Assembly: GCA_039029315.1 (NCBI GenBank)
Contig: JBCCGK010000055.1
Coordinates: forward strand, 1 to 64,000
Direction: 5' to 3'
DNA length: 64,000 nt
Origin: JBCCCJ01 sp039029315
GTDB taxonomy: Bacteria > Bacteroidota > Bacteroidia > J057
The translations under genes were made by a program, and so were the position numbers. Shown here in pieces: positions 37,401 to 46,085 of this stretch. A model generated the notes under the pieces. The model did no database searches. It saw nothing but the letters and a program-made list of their open reading frames with translations, and was not told the origin of the DNA. How positions within the stretch are numbered: position 1 is the first letter of the stretch; every line of letters starts with the position of its first letter.

Positions 37401-38549
37401 GTCTTCAGCAGCCACAATCCCCCACACACTTTGATGACTTAGGCCAGAGCCGTCTGGAATATAGGTGAAAGACTTGACAGCTTCCCCTTTGGGATCAAAT
37501 ACATTGATCCCTGCATTGTGAGTCCCAAGCCAGATTTTGCCCGCTTTGTCCTGAAATATTTTGGCAATCGTTCTGTGAGATACCCCCGTAATCGCATTGG
37601 ATGGCTCAAAACGATGAATTTGTGGTCCCCTTTGATCAAATACATTAGTTTGGCTAACTGAGAACAGGCCCGCATTTCTGGTTCCCATCCACATGATACC
37701 CCGATCATCTTCCATGATAGAAAGAATTTCATCATCGGGAAAAGAATCATGACTGTCCATAGAAAAATGTTGTGGATTGATGCTTGACTCTGAAAAAACA
37801 AATAAGCCTTGATTGGTTCCTACCCACAATTGTTTGTCCTGGCCAGGATAAATGGTATACACCCGCATGGGATATTCACTGGCTAATGGAACCGGGCGCA
37901 GAATATTGTATTTCAGATCTAATTGCATCAATCCATCATTCCACGTTCCAATCCACAGAACAGAATCCTGATCAAGATGTACCTGGGTGATTAATTGACC
38001 ACTAATGAACAAACTATCAGGATTCTGAGCTGGTAACAGACTGCGAAAGCTGTCATTCCGGGCTATGATCAGCCCTCCGCCAAAGGTGCCTAGGAATTTG
38101 GTTCCCGAAGAACTGCTTGAAATGGAGGTTACACTTTTGTGAGGCAATTGCCGTTCTTCTGAACCTGGAAGAATCTGCTTGATCTGATCGGTTTGGTGTT
38201 GATAGATGCCTATGCCATAATCTGTGAGTACCCAAATTTTATTTTGTTCGTCGCAATAGAGAGATTGAACTGAATTATGAGGCAAAGAGAAAGGATTTCC
38301 TGGTTCATGTCGATAACTAAGGAATTCATTCCCATCATAGCGAAAAAGACCATCTTCCGTAGCCACCCAAATAAATCCAATGTGATCCTGAATAATGTCA
38401 TTGATCATGTTGTTGGAAAGTCCCTGTTCCTCGCTTAGACGATGAAACCGATAATAGGGCCGCTCCAAATTATTTCCCTGTCCCCTTAAGTCCCCGACGA
38501 GTAGGAAAACGGATGCCAGAACCAAAAACGTTTTTACGAGTTTCCCCAT
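34497..38549 (-). CDS. Hybrid two-component system regulator (reg_prop, kinase, receiver, AraC)
   Basis: 1350 residues, a complete one-protein HTCS. A signal peptide (1-23) precedes about 14 reg_prop blades to ~660 (IWVATEDGLFRYD and similar), a Y_Y_Y domain ~690-775, a transmembrane helix ~785-803, HisKA with His841 in FSHELRTPLTL, and a HATPase to ~1046 (NNLLSNAIKY, DTGPGIP, GTGIGLAL). The receiver has Asp1135 in IISDIMMPG, and an AraC HTH_18 domain lies at ~1245-1332. It senses a glycan breakdown product in the periplasm and activates the adjacent SusC/SusD locus, with which it is convergent (53-bp gap). All phospho-transfer residues are intact. Confidence 0.95.
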   Translation of the reverse strand: MGKLVKTFLVLASVFLLVGDLRGQGNNLERPYYRFHRLSEEQGLSNNMINDIIQDHIGFIWVATEDGLFRYDGNEFLSYRHEPGNPFSLPHNSVQSLYCDEQNKIWVLTDYGIGIYQHQTDQIKQILPGSEERQLPHKSVTSISSSSSGTKFLGTFGGGLIIARNDSFRSLLPAQNPDSLFISGQLITQVHLDQDSVLWIGTWNDGLMQLDLKYNILRPVPLASEYPMRVYTIYPGQDKQLWVGTNQGLFVFSESSINPQHFSMDSHDSFPDDEILSIMEDDRGIMWMGTRNAGLFSVSQTNVFDQRGPQIHRFEPSNAITGVSHRTIAKIFQDKAGKIWLGTHNAGINVFDPKGEAVKSFTYIPDGSGLSHQSVWGIVAAEDSHIWVGTDGGGLNLLQPYALQVQHLPSIGLSDKAILCALNSQSGKIFLGTYAGGLNVYDPQTRQNDIFDTRHGLQTNDIRSLLETQSGDIWIGTNGGGLHLFDIQNQTIQHIDSTWSLDIRDIVQEQDGTLWLGTFGDGLVRYQPKDNSIRYFNWHATGKYTPVALSIHLEGNNIWVGTRQSGLQQFDILQESFQPMAEFSGNYTIRAIVPDQLGHLWISTNGGISCFFRSPQRYQNYDSSHGFQIGQFNDGSALMLPNGDLVFGGIHGIVIFSPKDLLAQRRPPKTIFTKLTVHERKVKSAQSLPVMDGQTLSLPFTQNTFTLAYNAISFPNSDSWNYDYRLGGYDTDWNENEHLRSVTYRNLPPGTYNFDIRSVDPVSKLKGEMSTIQLRILAPWYRTWAAYLFYALFLVWMIYLGIGYNNRQIKLKQSLIYEQKLRHQENLDIQQKLRFFTNFSHELRTPLTLIQGPVNDLLKQESLHTHRPLLRLIKRNSTQLLKLVNRLLEFRKIETKKIILNIDHYDLSILAQEEGESFGYQAGKLGIDFHLQSDQAVYGWVDIEKVQIILNNLLSNAIKYTPEGGRITFSLRNVGEAVQIEVADTGPGIPSHQREAIFMPFFQADNSSGKGGTGIGLALTKSLVELHSGKIKVQSGPNGSKFTIQLPNNKAAYIEKNYVQFISQTTDPEIEEAESEKAEGPAYTSPVVLVVDDHADIVAYVQEHLKSNYTVLSANDGKKALELAIQELPDLIISDIMMPGLNGIEVCTEIKANEKTNHIPIILLTAKAEPESKVEGYQSGADSYLTKPFSSQVLMARVENLLKQRKQLSSLFASGKWEEQSNIEDSPELRFIRQAEQTIIDMMEETEVSVPKLARELGYSRTSLYRKIKTLTGLSINKFIRLVKMKRAAQMLANEDVTVSEIAFLLGFTDLKYFRKCFKDQYELLPSEYRKQHYRRDISIAEIRESWETD

Positions 38550-38682
38550 ACCATAAAGTTAAAAAAGGCGCTTCAATAACAAACCATAGAGAAGACAGAG
38601 GACAAAATGGCCCACTAAAATGGACATATTCTCACTGAAATGGTGGATTAAGTATGGTATGTTTACTCCCAAAAGAATCCTT

Positions 38683-39912
38683 ATGCAAAAGCTTGTCTGG
38701 CTCACCGTTCTCATCTGTCTTTTTCTAGCATGTCGTTCCAATACCTCAGACAATCTACAACGGAAGAACTCGTTTTCTTCTTCAAAAACGGAAGGCTTGG
38801 ATTCTCTCTTTGAGGAGTATGTGCAAGCCAAGAGGATTCCTGGCGCTACTGCCCTGATCGCTCAAGAAGGAGAGATCGTCTATCACAAAGCATTTGGATG
38901 GAAGGACATTAAGGAGGAAAACGCGCAGCAAACCACTGATCTGTTTCGCATAGCTTCTATGACCAAACCTGTGACTGCGGTTGCGGCTATGATGTGTTAT
39001 GAGGAAGGAAAATTCGAATTGGATGATCCTTTGAGTAAGTTCATCCCGGAATTCTCAGACATGATGATTCTGGATCAGGTTAACCAACAAGATTCCACAT
39101 TTACAGCGCATCCAGCGAAGAATCCGATAACCATCAGACAGCTATTCACTCATACCTCTGGTATCCCATATGGGTATGATGATCAGACACTGAATACACT
39201 GTTTGTGAAAGCGGGCCTAAGTGAAGGATTTGAAGAGCGAGATATTCTGCTGGCCGACAATGTCAGGAAAATAGCAGAACTTCCCATCATGCACGAACCT
39301 GGAGAGACATTCACCTATGGATTGAGTTCTGATGTCCTGGGGCGACTGATAGAAATCTGGTCCGGGCAATCGCTGGATGTGTTTTTTCAGGACAGAATTT
39401 TTGATCCATTGGAGATGAAAGACAGTCATTTCTACCTTCCCGAAGAAAAGTTTGAGCGACTGCCCAAGGTATACATGAGTTCTGACAGTGGGGTAGTGCC
39501 AACCAATTATCCGCTCATCAACTATCCGATAGCTGGAGCCAAACGCTATTTGTCAGGGGGGGCTGATCTGAGTTGTAGCATTTATGACTATTACTTGTTC
39601 TGCCACATGTTGTTGAATGAGGGAGAATTAAAGGGGAAGCGTTTGCTCACAGCTGAAACGGTCCGTCTCATGCAGCAAACCCACTTTGAAGGAGGAGATG
39701 AGGACGTGGGGCTGGGAATTGGAATTCTCAACTCCAAAACCCAATCCAGTAAGGCCCGCTCGATTGGAAGTTATAGTTGGGGAGGATTCTTCGCTACGAC
39801 TTTCTGGATTGATCCGAAGGAGGAACTCATTGCCATTTTATTCTTACAAATGTATCCCTTTGCCGATTGGCAAATCCAGTCTGAATTTGAGGACATTATC
39901 TATCGGCCTTGA
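38683..39912 (+). CDS. Serine beta-lactamase-like / family VIII esterase lipoprotein
   Basis: About 409 residues from the ATG at 38683, which gives a lipoprotein signal peptide ending LFLAC; the ATG at 38620 is less likely. It has the class C beta-lactamase/family VIII esterase fold: SxxK in ASMTKPVTAV, Tyr in YGLSSDVLGRL, and WGG in YSWGGFFATTF in place of KTG, the combination used by family VIII carboxylesterases. It is divergent from the HTCS gene and likely an esterase rather than a penicillin-inactivating enzyme. A near-consensus TATGTTTA box lies at 38658-38665. Confidence 0.8.
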   Translation: MQKLVWLTVLICLFLACRSNTSDNLQRKNSFSSSKTEGLDSLFEEYVQAKRIPGATALIAQEGEIVYHKAFGWKDIKEENAQQTTDLFRIASMTKPVTAVAAMMCYEEGKFELDDPLSKFIPEFSDMMILDQVNQQDSTFTAHPAKNPITIRQLFTHTSGIPYGYDDQTLNTLFVKAGLSEGFEERDILLADNVRKIAELPIMHEPGETFTYGLSSDVLGRLIEIWSGQSLDVFFQDRIFDPLEMKDSHFYLPEEKFERLPKVYMSSDSGVVPTNYPLINYPIAGAKRYLSGGADLSCSIYDYYLFCHMLLNEGELKGKRLLTAETVRLMQQTHFEGGDEDVGLGIGILNSKTQSSKARSIGSYSWGGFFATTFWIDPKEELIAILFLQMYPFADWQIQSEFEDIIYRP

Positions 39913-40088
39913 TGCAGAGTAGGAGCTTGGAAGCTGATCAAGATTCTGTGACCAATGCCTGGCATATATCTCCTCCTCCATGAGGATAGAGCGAAGCTTT
40001 GTTTCTGGTAGGCACCGATTGCAATCTGTGTCTGCGAATTTGCCTATCCCCGATGCAGTTTTTCATGGCGATCTTGCTATTTCTTACT

Positions 40089-40137
40089 AAATTGTAGAAC
40101 AAACACAATTCGGCTTTATATATTTGTTCTACAATTT
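40089..40137 (+). promoter_or_regulatory. Perfect 15-bp inverted repeat and promoter upstream of padR-type gene
   Basis: AAATTGTAGAACAAA at 40089-40103 and its exact reverse complement TTTGTTCTACAATTT at 40123-40137 are separated by 19 bp. The right arm overlaps TATATTTG (40119-40126), an exact match to the Bacteroidota -7 element TAnnTTTG, placing the transcript start ~13 nt before the ATG at 40146. The arrangement fits autorepression by the PadR regulator encoded next. Confidence 0.75.
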
Positions 40138-40145
40138 AGAATCTA

Positions 40146-40496
40146 ATGAAAGAAACACGTCTGGGCGACTTCGAAGAAACCATCCTTCTCCTTGTAGGAA
40201 TTCTGGGTGATGAGGCCTATGCCTTCAAGATTTCGGAGGAATTTGAAGCGCAAGCCAATCGCTCTGTCTCTATTGGGGCTGTTCATTCCACCCTGAGCAG
40301 GTTGGCAGATAAAGGGTTTCTGACATCTGAAATGGGCAAACCTTCTGCTGCGCGAGGCGGCAGACGCAAACGAATCTATTCCATTACGGCAGCTGGACAG
40401 AAAGCATTGGTGGCTTCCCGCGATTTCAAACTGTCCTTGTGGAAGCAATATCCTGGCTTTTCGCTGGGGCTGGATGTTGGATTGACTTTTGGCTGA
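40146..40496 (+). CDS. PadR-family transcriptional repressor
   Basis: 116 residues, the usual length of a short PadR protein. Its winged helix reads LGDFEETILLLVGILGDEAY, KISEEFEAQ, then SIGAVHSTLSRLADKGFLTS and the wing GGRRKRIYSITAAGQKAL. In Bacteroidota such genes regularly precede a MacB/FtsX-like permease, as here, where the permease ATG lies 1 bp after the stop. A perfect palindrome over its promoter suggests that it represses its own operon. The inducing ligand is unknown. Confidence 0.92.
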   Translation: MKETRLGDFEETILLLVGILGDEAYAFKISEEFEAQANRSVSIGAVHSTLSRLADKGFLTSEMGKPSAARGGRRKRIYSITAAGQKALVASRDFKLSLWKQYPGFSLGLDVGLTFG

Positions 40497-40497
40497 T

Positions 40498-43116
40498 ATG
40501 ACTCCAGAATCTCCTATATCACCTCCTAGACTCGCACAGCGTTTTCTTGAATGGTTCATTCGAGAGGATCTGGCTGAAGAAGTTCTGGGCGATCTGGAGG
40601 AGCAATTTCTGGTGGTATTGGAAGAGCAATCTCTAGTCAAAGCCAAACTCAATTACTGGTATCAAGTCCTGAATTATCTCCGGCCATTTGCCATCAGAGC
40701 TTTCAAACAAACACATATAATGCCTGTCGCCATGTATCAACACTATGTCAAGATCAGTTGGAGAAATTTGCTGCGAAACAAAGTCTATTCGATTCTGAAC
40801 ATTTCCGGTCTTGCGGTGGGCATGGCTTGCAGCATTCTCATTTTCCTGTGGATACAACACGAGCTGAGTTATGATCAATTTCATCCACATGCAGAAAACA
40901 TTTATCGACTGAATGCGGTTGCTGGTGGTGGTGAATTCAAAGCAGCCGTCAGTCCGGCAGGAATGGCTGAAGGCTTGAGAGAGGAAATGCCTGAGATTCA
41001 TTCCACGCTTCGTTTGGGAGGATTTGATAGGAGAATGGCCATATTCGAGACAGAAAAAGAGAAATATATCGAAGATGATATTTTCTTTGCTGATTCAAAT
41101 TTCCTTCAATTTTTTGATTTTCCCTTGATTGAAGGAGATAAACGAACAGCTTTGTATCAGCCAAATGGAATCCTGTTGACCGAATCTACAGCGAAAAAGT
41201 ATTTTGGAGACAAGGAGGCCCTGGGCCAAACCATCATGAAGGACAATCAAAGCCCTTGTATCATTACAGGAATTTTGGCTGATCTTCCTTCCCATTCTCA
41301 CTTACAGTTTAGCATGATTTTGCCATTGGAGATGATTGCACAAACAGATCCTGACCTTCGCAACAATGTCTGGGACAATTTTGGCTTTTATTCGTATATC
41401 CGCTTTCATGAGCAGGCTGTCAACTCTCCGCAAAAACTGAAAGAACTGGTCGCGACCATTGACAAGATTTACCTGGATCGTTCCGAGCAGGAGATAGTGT
41501 TTCAGCTACAAGCTCTGACAGATATTCATCTCAAATCGGAACAACAGTTTGATGTGCCGGGACATGGGAATATGCAATACGTACAAATATTATTCCTTGT
41601 GGCCATATTTATCCTGCTTGTTGCTTGTATCAATTTTATGAATCTAGCCACAGCACGCTCTGCACATAGATCCAAGGAGATTGGCCTCCGAAAGGTTGTG
41701 GGAGCAAAGCGAAGTCAGCTCATTTCACAGTTTTTGAGCGAATCCCTGATCGTTTCATTTCTTTCGATCATCATCGCAGTAGGCCTGGTCTATGTTCTAT
41801 TGCCAAGCTTCAATGATTTATCTGGCAAAACCCTATCCTTTTCTTTGACAAAAGGACCTGTCTGGATGGGATTGGGAATCATTGGGTTGTTTACCGGACT
41901 GCTATCTGGAAGTTATCCTGCATTGTTTTTGTCAAAATTTAAACCTGTTCAAGTCCTGAAAGGCAAGCGAATGATGAAGGGGGGGAATCGAGCATTTCGG
42001 AACGGCCTGGTTGTTACACAATTTGTTGTTTCACTGTTGATGCTCATTGGTACAGCAGTGGTGTATAATCAATTGCACTTTATCAAAAACAAACATCTGG
42101 GCTATGACAAATCCAATCTGCTCTACTTTCCGCTAAGCACTGAGTTGAGAAATGACAAGACATCTTTGGAATCTGCCCTGATGCAGAATCCGCTTACGAG
42201 CGACTTTAGTTTGATCTCGGAACTTCCTGCCCATTTGACCTCTGGAGCTCTGGATTTGCAATGGGAAGGTCGGGACCCCAATTTACAGATTGTCATTCCG
42301 AGTATCGCTGTTGATGATCATTTTCTGGAGGTATTCCAAATAGAGTTGTTAAGCGGAAGAGGGTTTTCGAGATCATATAGCACGGATCAATCGAACTTTG
42401 TCGTCAATGAAACGGCTGTCCGCCTCATGGGAATGACGGTGGAGAATGCCGTAGGAAAAACCATTTCTTTTCAGGGCCAAAAAGGCCTTATTGTTGGAGT
42501 TGTGAAAGACTTTCATTTCAAACCCCTACAGTATGCCATTGAGCCGTTGATCCTGTGGTGGAATAAGTTTTATACCGGAAATGGCTATGCAGTCGTTCGC
42601 GCACCTGCCAGAAATACGGAATCAACGATAGAAGCATTGAAGAGCATTCATACACAACTCAATCCTGCTGTCCCACTCTTATATCATTTCCTGGATCAGG
42701 ATCTTGACAATCAATATGAAGGAGAACAGCAAGTGGGGCAAATTTGTAAACTGTTTGCCATATTGGCGATTTTCATCTCTTGCCTCGGCCTGTATGGCTT
42801 GTCCGCATTTATGGCAGAACAGCGAACAAAAGAAATCGGCATTCGGAAGGTGCTGGGAGCCAATGCGCTTGGGTTGGTCAGTTTGTTATCCAGAGATTTT
42901 TTCAAACTGATTGCCTTTGCGTTGCTATTGGCAATTCCCATCGGGTGGTTGTTGATGCGTGAATGGTTAGATGGATTTGCCTATCGTACGGAGGTTTCCT
43001 GGTGGATGCTTGTAGGCATAACACTTGGATTGATGCTCATTGCTTTTTTGACAGTCAGTCATCAAGTGATTAAGACAGCTCTGACGAATCCTGTAGAAAG
43101 TTTACGATCAGAATAG
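40498..43116 (+). CDS. MacB/FtsX-type ABC transporter permease with N-terminal prefix domain
   Basis: 872 residues from the ATG at 40498; an in-frame TTG at 40489 is an unnecessary extension. Residues ~1-75 are the permease prefix domain seen in PadR-linked Bacteroidota permeases (RLAQRFLEWFIREDLAEEVL). Two MacB halves follow, each with a periplasmic core domain and FtsX membrane segments: WRNLLRNKVYSILNISGLAV, EIGLRKVVGAKRSQLISQFL and, in the second half, EIGIRKVLGANALGLVSLLS. No ATPase gene is adjacent, so it must use one encoded elsewhere. Likely roles are efflux or envelope stress response. Confidence 0.92.
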   Translation: MTPESPISPPRLAQRFLEWFIREDLAEEVLGDLEEQFLVVLEEQSLVKAKLNYWYQVLNYLRPFAIRAFKQTHIMPVAMYQHYVKISWRNLLRNKVYSILNISGLAVGMACSILIFLWIQHELSYDQFHPHAENIYRLNAVAGGGEFKAAVSPAGMAEGLREEMPEIHSTLRLGGFDRRMAIFETEKEKYIEDDIFFADSNFLQFFDFPLIEGDKRTALYQPNGILLTESTAKKYFGDKEALGQTIMKDNQSPCIITGILADLPSHSHLQFSMILPLEMIAQTDPDLRNNVWDNFGFYSYIRFHEQAVNSPQKLKELVATIDKIYLDRSEQEIVFQLQALTDIHLKSEQQFDVPGHGNMQYVQILFLVAIFILLVACINFMNLATARSAHRSKEIGLRKVVGAKRSQLISQFLSESLIVSFLSIIIAVGLVYVLLPSFNDLSGKTLSFSLTKGPVWMGLGIIGLFTGLLSGSYPALFLSKFKPVQVLKGKRMMKGGNRAFRNGLVVTQFVVSLLMLIGTAVVYNQLHFIKNKHLGYDKSNLLYFPLSTELRNDKTSLESALMQNPLTSDFSLISELPAHLTSGALDLQWEGRDPNLQIVIPSIAVDDHFLEVFQIELLSGRGFSRSYSTDQSNFVVNETAVRLMGMTVENAVGKTISFQGQKGLIVGVVKDFHFKPLQYAIEPLILWWNKFYTGNGYAVVRAPARNTESTIEALKSIHTQLNPAVPLLYHFLDQDLDNQYEGEQQVGQICKLFAILAIFISCLGLYGLSAFMAEQRTKEIGIRKVLGANALGLVSLLSRDFFKLIAFALLLAIPIGWLLMREWLDGFAYRTEVSWWMLVGITLGLMLIAFLTVSHQVIKTALTNPVESLRSE

Positions 43117-43150
43117 AGGCCCTCAACTTACCCTCCTTCAAGGGTCCCAA

Positions 43151-43288
43151 TTGCATCTCTATCAGTTTGTTGGAATCCTGTTTTTATTCCTGCTATTGTG
43201 GTTTGTGCAAGAATTTCAATGGATTGAGCCTCAGATTCTTCAAAAACGCCTTGGAATTTCTATCTTGGGTCGCAATATGCGATCATAA
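43151..43288 (+). other. Possible 45-residue membrane peptide or gene remnant
   Basis: An open frame between the permease and the gamma-glutamyltransferase-like gene, starting only at TTG, encodes one strongly hydrophobic segment (YQFVGILFLFLLLWFVQEF) and then a basic tail ending GRNMRS. There is no ATG, ribosome site or recognised family. It may be a truncated membrane-protein remnant. Confidence 0.2.
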
Positions 43289-43309
43289 GTCTTCTCTAAG
43301 TTTTTTTGA

Positions 43310-45193
43310 ATGATTAACCATTTCACTCACTTTGCTCTTGTTGTAGTTGCCAGTTTCCTTAGCCTTTTCATTTCTTGTTCCACCTCTGATTCTGAAGTAG
43401 AAATCCTGCAAATGCACAGACCCATTCTGCATGGGACGGAATGGGTGGCCATTACAGGCAAACCCCTATCTGCGACAGCTGGGTCAGCCATGTTTCACAA
43501 AGGTGGGAATGCCGTAGACGCCTCCTGTGCAATGTTGGCTGCTGGATGTACCTTGTGGGATGCCATGAGTTGGGGGGGAGAAACCCAGGCATTGATTTAC
43601 AATCCGAATACAAAAAAGGTAATTGCCATCAATTCCCTTGGAGTAGCCCCTACAGGCGCCACTCCCGAGTACTTCAAGAGTCTTGGTCTGACACATGCGC
43701 CGGAAGGAGCAGACCCCAAATCAGCTGTTACCCCTGGAACCCCTTCTGGTCTGATGACGATGCTGGCCGAATATGGAACCTTGAGCCTGAAAGATGTGCT
43801 GGAACCAGCAATGAAACTGGCTGAAGGCTATCCCATGGAGGCTGAAAGAATCGTGCAAATTAAGGAGAAATGGGACGAAATGATGCAATGGCCCTATACC
43901 AAGGAATTGTTTCTCATGCATTCTGAGGACGAATACAAAGGCCCCAAACAGGGAGAATTGTTTGTGCAAGCCAATTTGCGGGCAACTCTCGGAAAACTGG
44001 TGGAGGCAGAGCAGGCGGCATTGGCTGAAGGAAAAAGCCGGAAAGAAGCCATTTATGCAGCGAGAAAGCGCTTTTATGAAGGAGACATCGCAGAAGAATT
44101 TGCGCGGGGCAGCCAGGAGCAGGGAGGCTTGATCACGGTAGAAGATCTCGCCAACTATCGCACCAAAATTGAAGAGCCTGTCATGTCAACCTACAAAGGC
44201 ATTGATGTCTATAAGCTGGATTCCTGGGTTCAGGGGCCTGTTCTGCTACAGGTTCTGAATATGTTGGAGAACTTTGATCTTCAAGCCCTCGGACACAATT
44301 CTGATGAGTATCTACATCTCTTGTATCAGGTGATGAATCTGGCGTATGCGGATCGGGATTTCTATTACGGAGACCCGGCTTTCCCGCCGGAAGAACCGAT
44401 GAAAGGCTTGCTGTCTAAGGAATATGCAAAAGAAAGAATCAAACAAATCAATCGGAACCAAAATGATCCAGCCATTGGTCCAGGCGATCCATATCCTTTT
44501 CAGCAAGAAGAAAATCCTTTTCTTCATCTGCTCAAGGAACAGAAAGAAATGACTTCTCTCTTTCCTGCAACGGCTCCCGCTTCGAATGCAGCATTCCTAG
44601 AGGACTTTCATGCAGGAACGACAACCGTACAAGCAACGGACAAAGAAGGATGGGTTGTTTCAATGACGCCAAGTGGTGGGTGGATTCCTGCTAGTATTGC
44701 GGGCAAAACTGGAGTAGGAATGAGTCAGCGCCTTCAGAGTTTTGTGCTGAATGAGGAAGAAAATCCATTTAATGTGGTAGAACCTGGCAAACGGCCACGG
44801 GCAACCCTCACCCCAACCTTGACCTTCAAAGATGGAAAGCCCTTCTTGTCCTTTGGGGTTACAGGCGGAGATACACAAGATCAGAAACTCTTGCAGTTCT
44901 TCCTGAATGTGGTGGAATTCGACATGGATGTACAGGAAGCGATCGATGCTGCAAAAATCGTCAGCTTTCAGATGCATGCTTCTTTTGGGAAACATGAATA
45001 TCGGCCAGGAGAAATGCAAATTCATCCGGGAATCTCTCCTGCAATCAGGAGTTCGCTGGAATCCAAAGGCTATGAGTTGTCAATGAGTGAGAATGTGTCT
45101 GGTACAATCAATGCGATCTTCTTTGACTGGAAACAACAGACCTTCTGGGGAGGAGCCAGCGGAGTGAGCGATGACTATGGCGTGGCCTGGTAG
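43310..45193 (+). CDS. Gamma-glutamyltransferase-family lipoprotein (Ntn hydrolase)
   Basis: 627 residues with a lipoprotein signal peptide ending LFISC. GGT family: KPLSATAGSAMFHKGGNAVD near the start, WGGETQALIYNP, then TPGTPSGLMTML and, at the large/small subunit boundary, HAGTTTVQATDKEGWVVSM, where the Thr run supplies the autocatalytic nucleophile. The C-terminal half has RPRATLTPTLTFKDGKPFLS and the GGDTQDQ oxyanion region. It may cleave gamma-glutamyl compounds or another amide; family members include acylases. It stands alone, 193 bp after the permease and before a dispersed repeat. Confidence 0.88.
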   Translation: MINHFTHFALVVVASFLSLFISCSTSDSEVEILQMHRPILHGTEWVAITGKPLSATAGSAMFHKGGNAVDASCAMLAAGCTLWDAMSWGGETQALIYNPNTKKVIAINSLGVAPTGATPEYFKSLGLTHAPEGADPKSAVTPGTPSGLMTMLAEYGTLSLKDVLEPAMKLAEGYPMEAERIVQIKEKWDEMMQWPYTKELFLMHSEDEYKGPKQGELFVQANLRATLGKLVEAEQAALAEGKSRKEAIYAARKRFYEGDIAEEFARGSQEQGGLITVEDLANYRTKIEEPVMSTYKGIDVYKLDSWVQGPVLLQVLNMLENFDLQALGHNSDEYLHLLYQVMNLAYADRDFYYGDPAFPPEEPMKGLLSKEYAKERIKQINRNQNDPAIGPGDPYPFQQEENPFLHLLKEQKEMTSLFPATAPASNAAFLEDFHAGTTTVQATDKEGWVVSMTPSGGWIPASIAGKTGVGMSQRLQSFVLNEEENPFNVVEPGKRPRATLTPTLTFKDGKPFLSFGVTGGDTQDQKLLQFFLNVVEFDMDVQEAIDAAKIVSFQMHASFGKHEYRPGEMQIHPGISPAIRSSLESKGYELSMSENVSGTINAIFFDWKQQTFWGGASGVSDDYGVAW

Positions 45194-45218
45194 GCAGAAA
45201 GCAATAGAGCGAACATAA

Positions 45219-45374
45219 GTAAGGGGACAAATTTATATTTGACAATCATCTTCCACCCTCTCGCTCTCCCGCCAGCGGGAGACATCAGCCCACAAGGCCA
45301 GAAATCAACGATTTCCCCCTTTGGAGGGGGTTGGGGGAGGAACAAGATCCTGCAATTTAATTGTGTCCCCTTAC
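45219..45374 (+). repeat. Dispersed MITE-like repeat, copy 2 (most complete)
   Basis: 156 bp in the 338-bp gap between 45194 and 45531. The ends are inverted repeats: GTAAGGGGACAAATT at 45219 and AATTGTGTCCCCTTAC at 45359-45374. Inside is a perfect 7-bp hairpin CTCCCGC-CA-GCGGGAG, then a conserved ~50-bp block (CCAGAAATCAACGATTTCCC) and a G-rich stretch. No transposase is encoded. The rest of the gap (45375-45531) shows no gene. Copies lie at 10530-10637 and 63341-63499. Confidence 0.85.
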
Positions 45375-45531
45375 ATCCCGTACAACATGAGTCATCCCGA
45401 ATGGGAGGCAAAAAGCTGGTCAGCTGCCAAGCTAATCATCCAAGCCAAACAGTCTCCAGGACCGAACCATTCGTGATGGCTCATGTATTGCTCACACCAA
45501 TCTGAACGTCTTGATCAACATTCAGATGTCC

Positions 45532-46035
45532 CTAGATGCGGGAGGCCAACACAAAGCCGATGAAGATGGCATTTGCCAGAAGTGCCAGATAGGCAAGCGC
45601 CAATCCGATTTTCCCTTTTTTCTTCAACGATTCATCCTGCACTTGATCCTGTTGTTTGCTGCTTTTCAAACCAGCTACAAGACCCCTGATGCCAAAAAAC
45701 AGGGATAGGGGAATCCCAAGCACGATCAGAAGAATGATTCCCCCCAGATTACTAATAGCCAATCCTAGCGGGATGATCAAGCCGACGATGGCAAGCGAAA
45801 TGATGGATGACCAGAAGGCTCGCGTTTGAGGGTCTCCTTTCCTCTTTTTTCGAAGCCGCTTTTTCTCCAATTTTTTTACGTTGGAAAAGACATCATCAGG
45901 AAGTTGCTCAAGATGCTGTTGGGAAGGAGACATGTGTTGTCCATTGGTGCTTGTAGAGAGGCTTGGGATGGGGCAACAGAGGAAGATAGCTGATAAGAAT
46001 CCCAGGAGCAGCAGGCGGTCAATCGTTCGTTTCAT
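45532..46035 (-). CDS. Small membrane protein of unknown function
   Basis: About 167 residues from the ATG at 46035. There is an N-terminal hydrophobic segment (LLLLGFLSAIFLCC), a basic charged stretch KKLEKKRLRKKRKGD at ~55-70, then two closely spaced transmembrane helices (SIISLAIVGLIIPLGLAI and IILLIVLGIPLSLFFGI) and a third at the C-terminus. The layout resembles DUF4190-type small membrane proteins, but I cannot name a family. It lies 50 bp downstream of the DUF885 gene on the same strand and may be co-transcribed. Confidence 0.65.
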   Translation of the reverse strand: MKRTIDRLLLLGFLSAIFLCCPIPSLSTSTNGQHMSPSQQHLEQLPDDVFSNVKKLEKKRLRKKRKGDPQTRAFWSSIISLAIVGLIIPLGLAISNLGGIILLIVLGIPLSLFFGIRGLVAGLKSSKQQDQVQDESLKKKGKIGLALAYLALLANAIFIGFVLASRI

Positions 46036-46085
46036 GTAAGTGATTTTGGTAGGCGAAATAAGGTGAAAATTTCTGGATTTCCTGA

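Noticed and set aside
45239..45505. 88-codon frame on the plus strand
   Set aside because: It lies within dispersed repeat copy 2 and beyond; the same peptide recurs wherever the repeat occurs.
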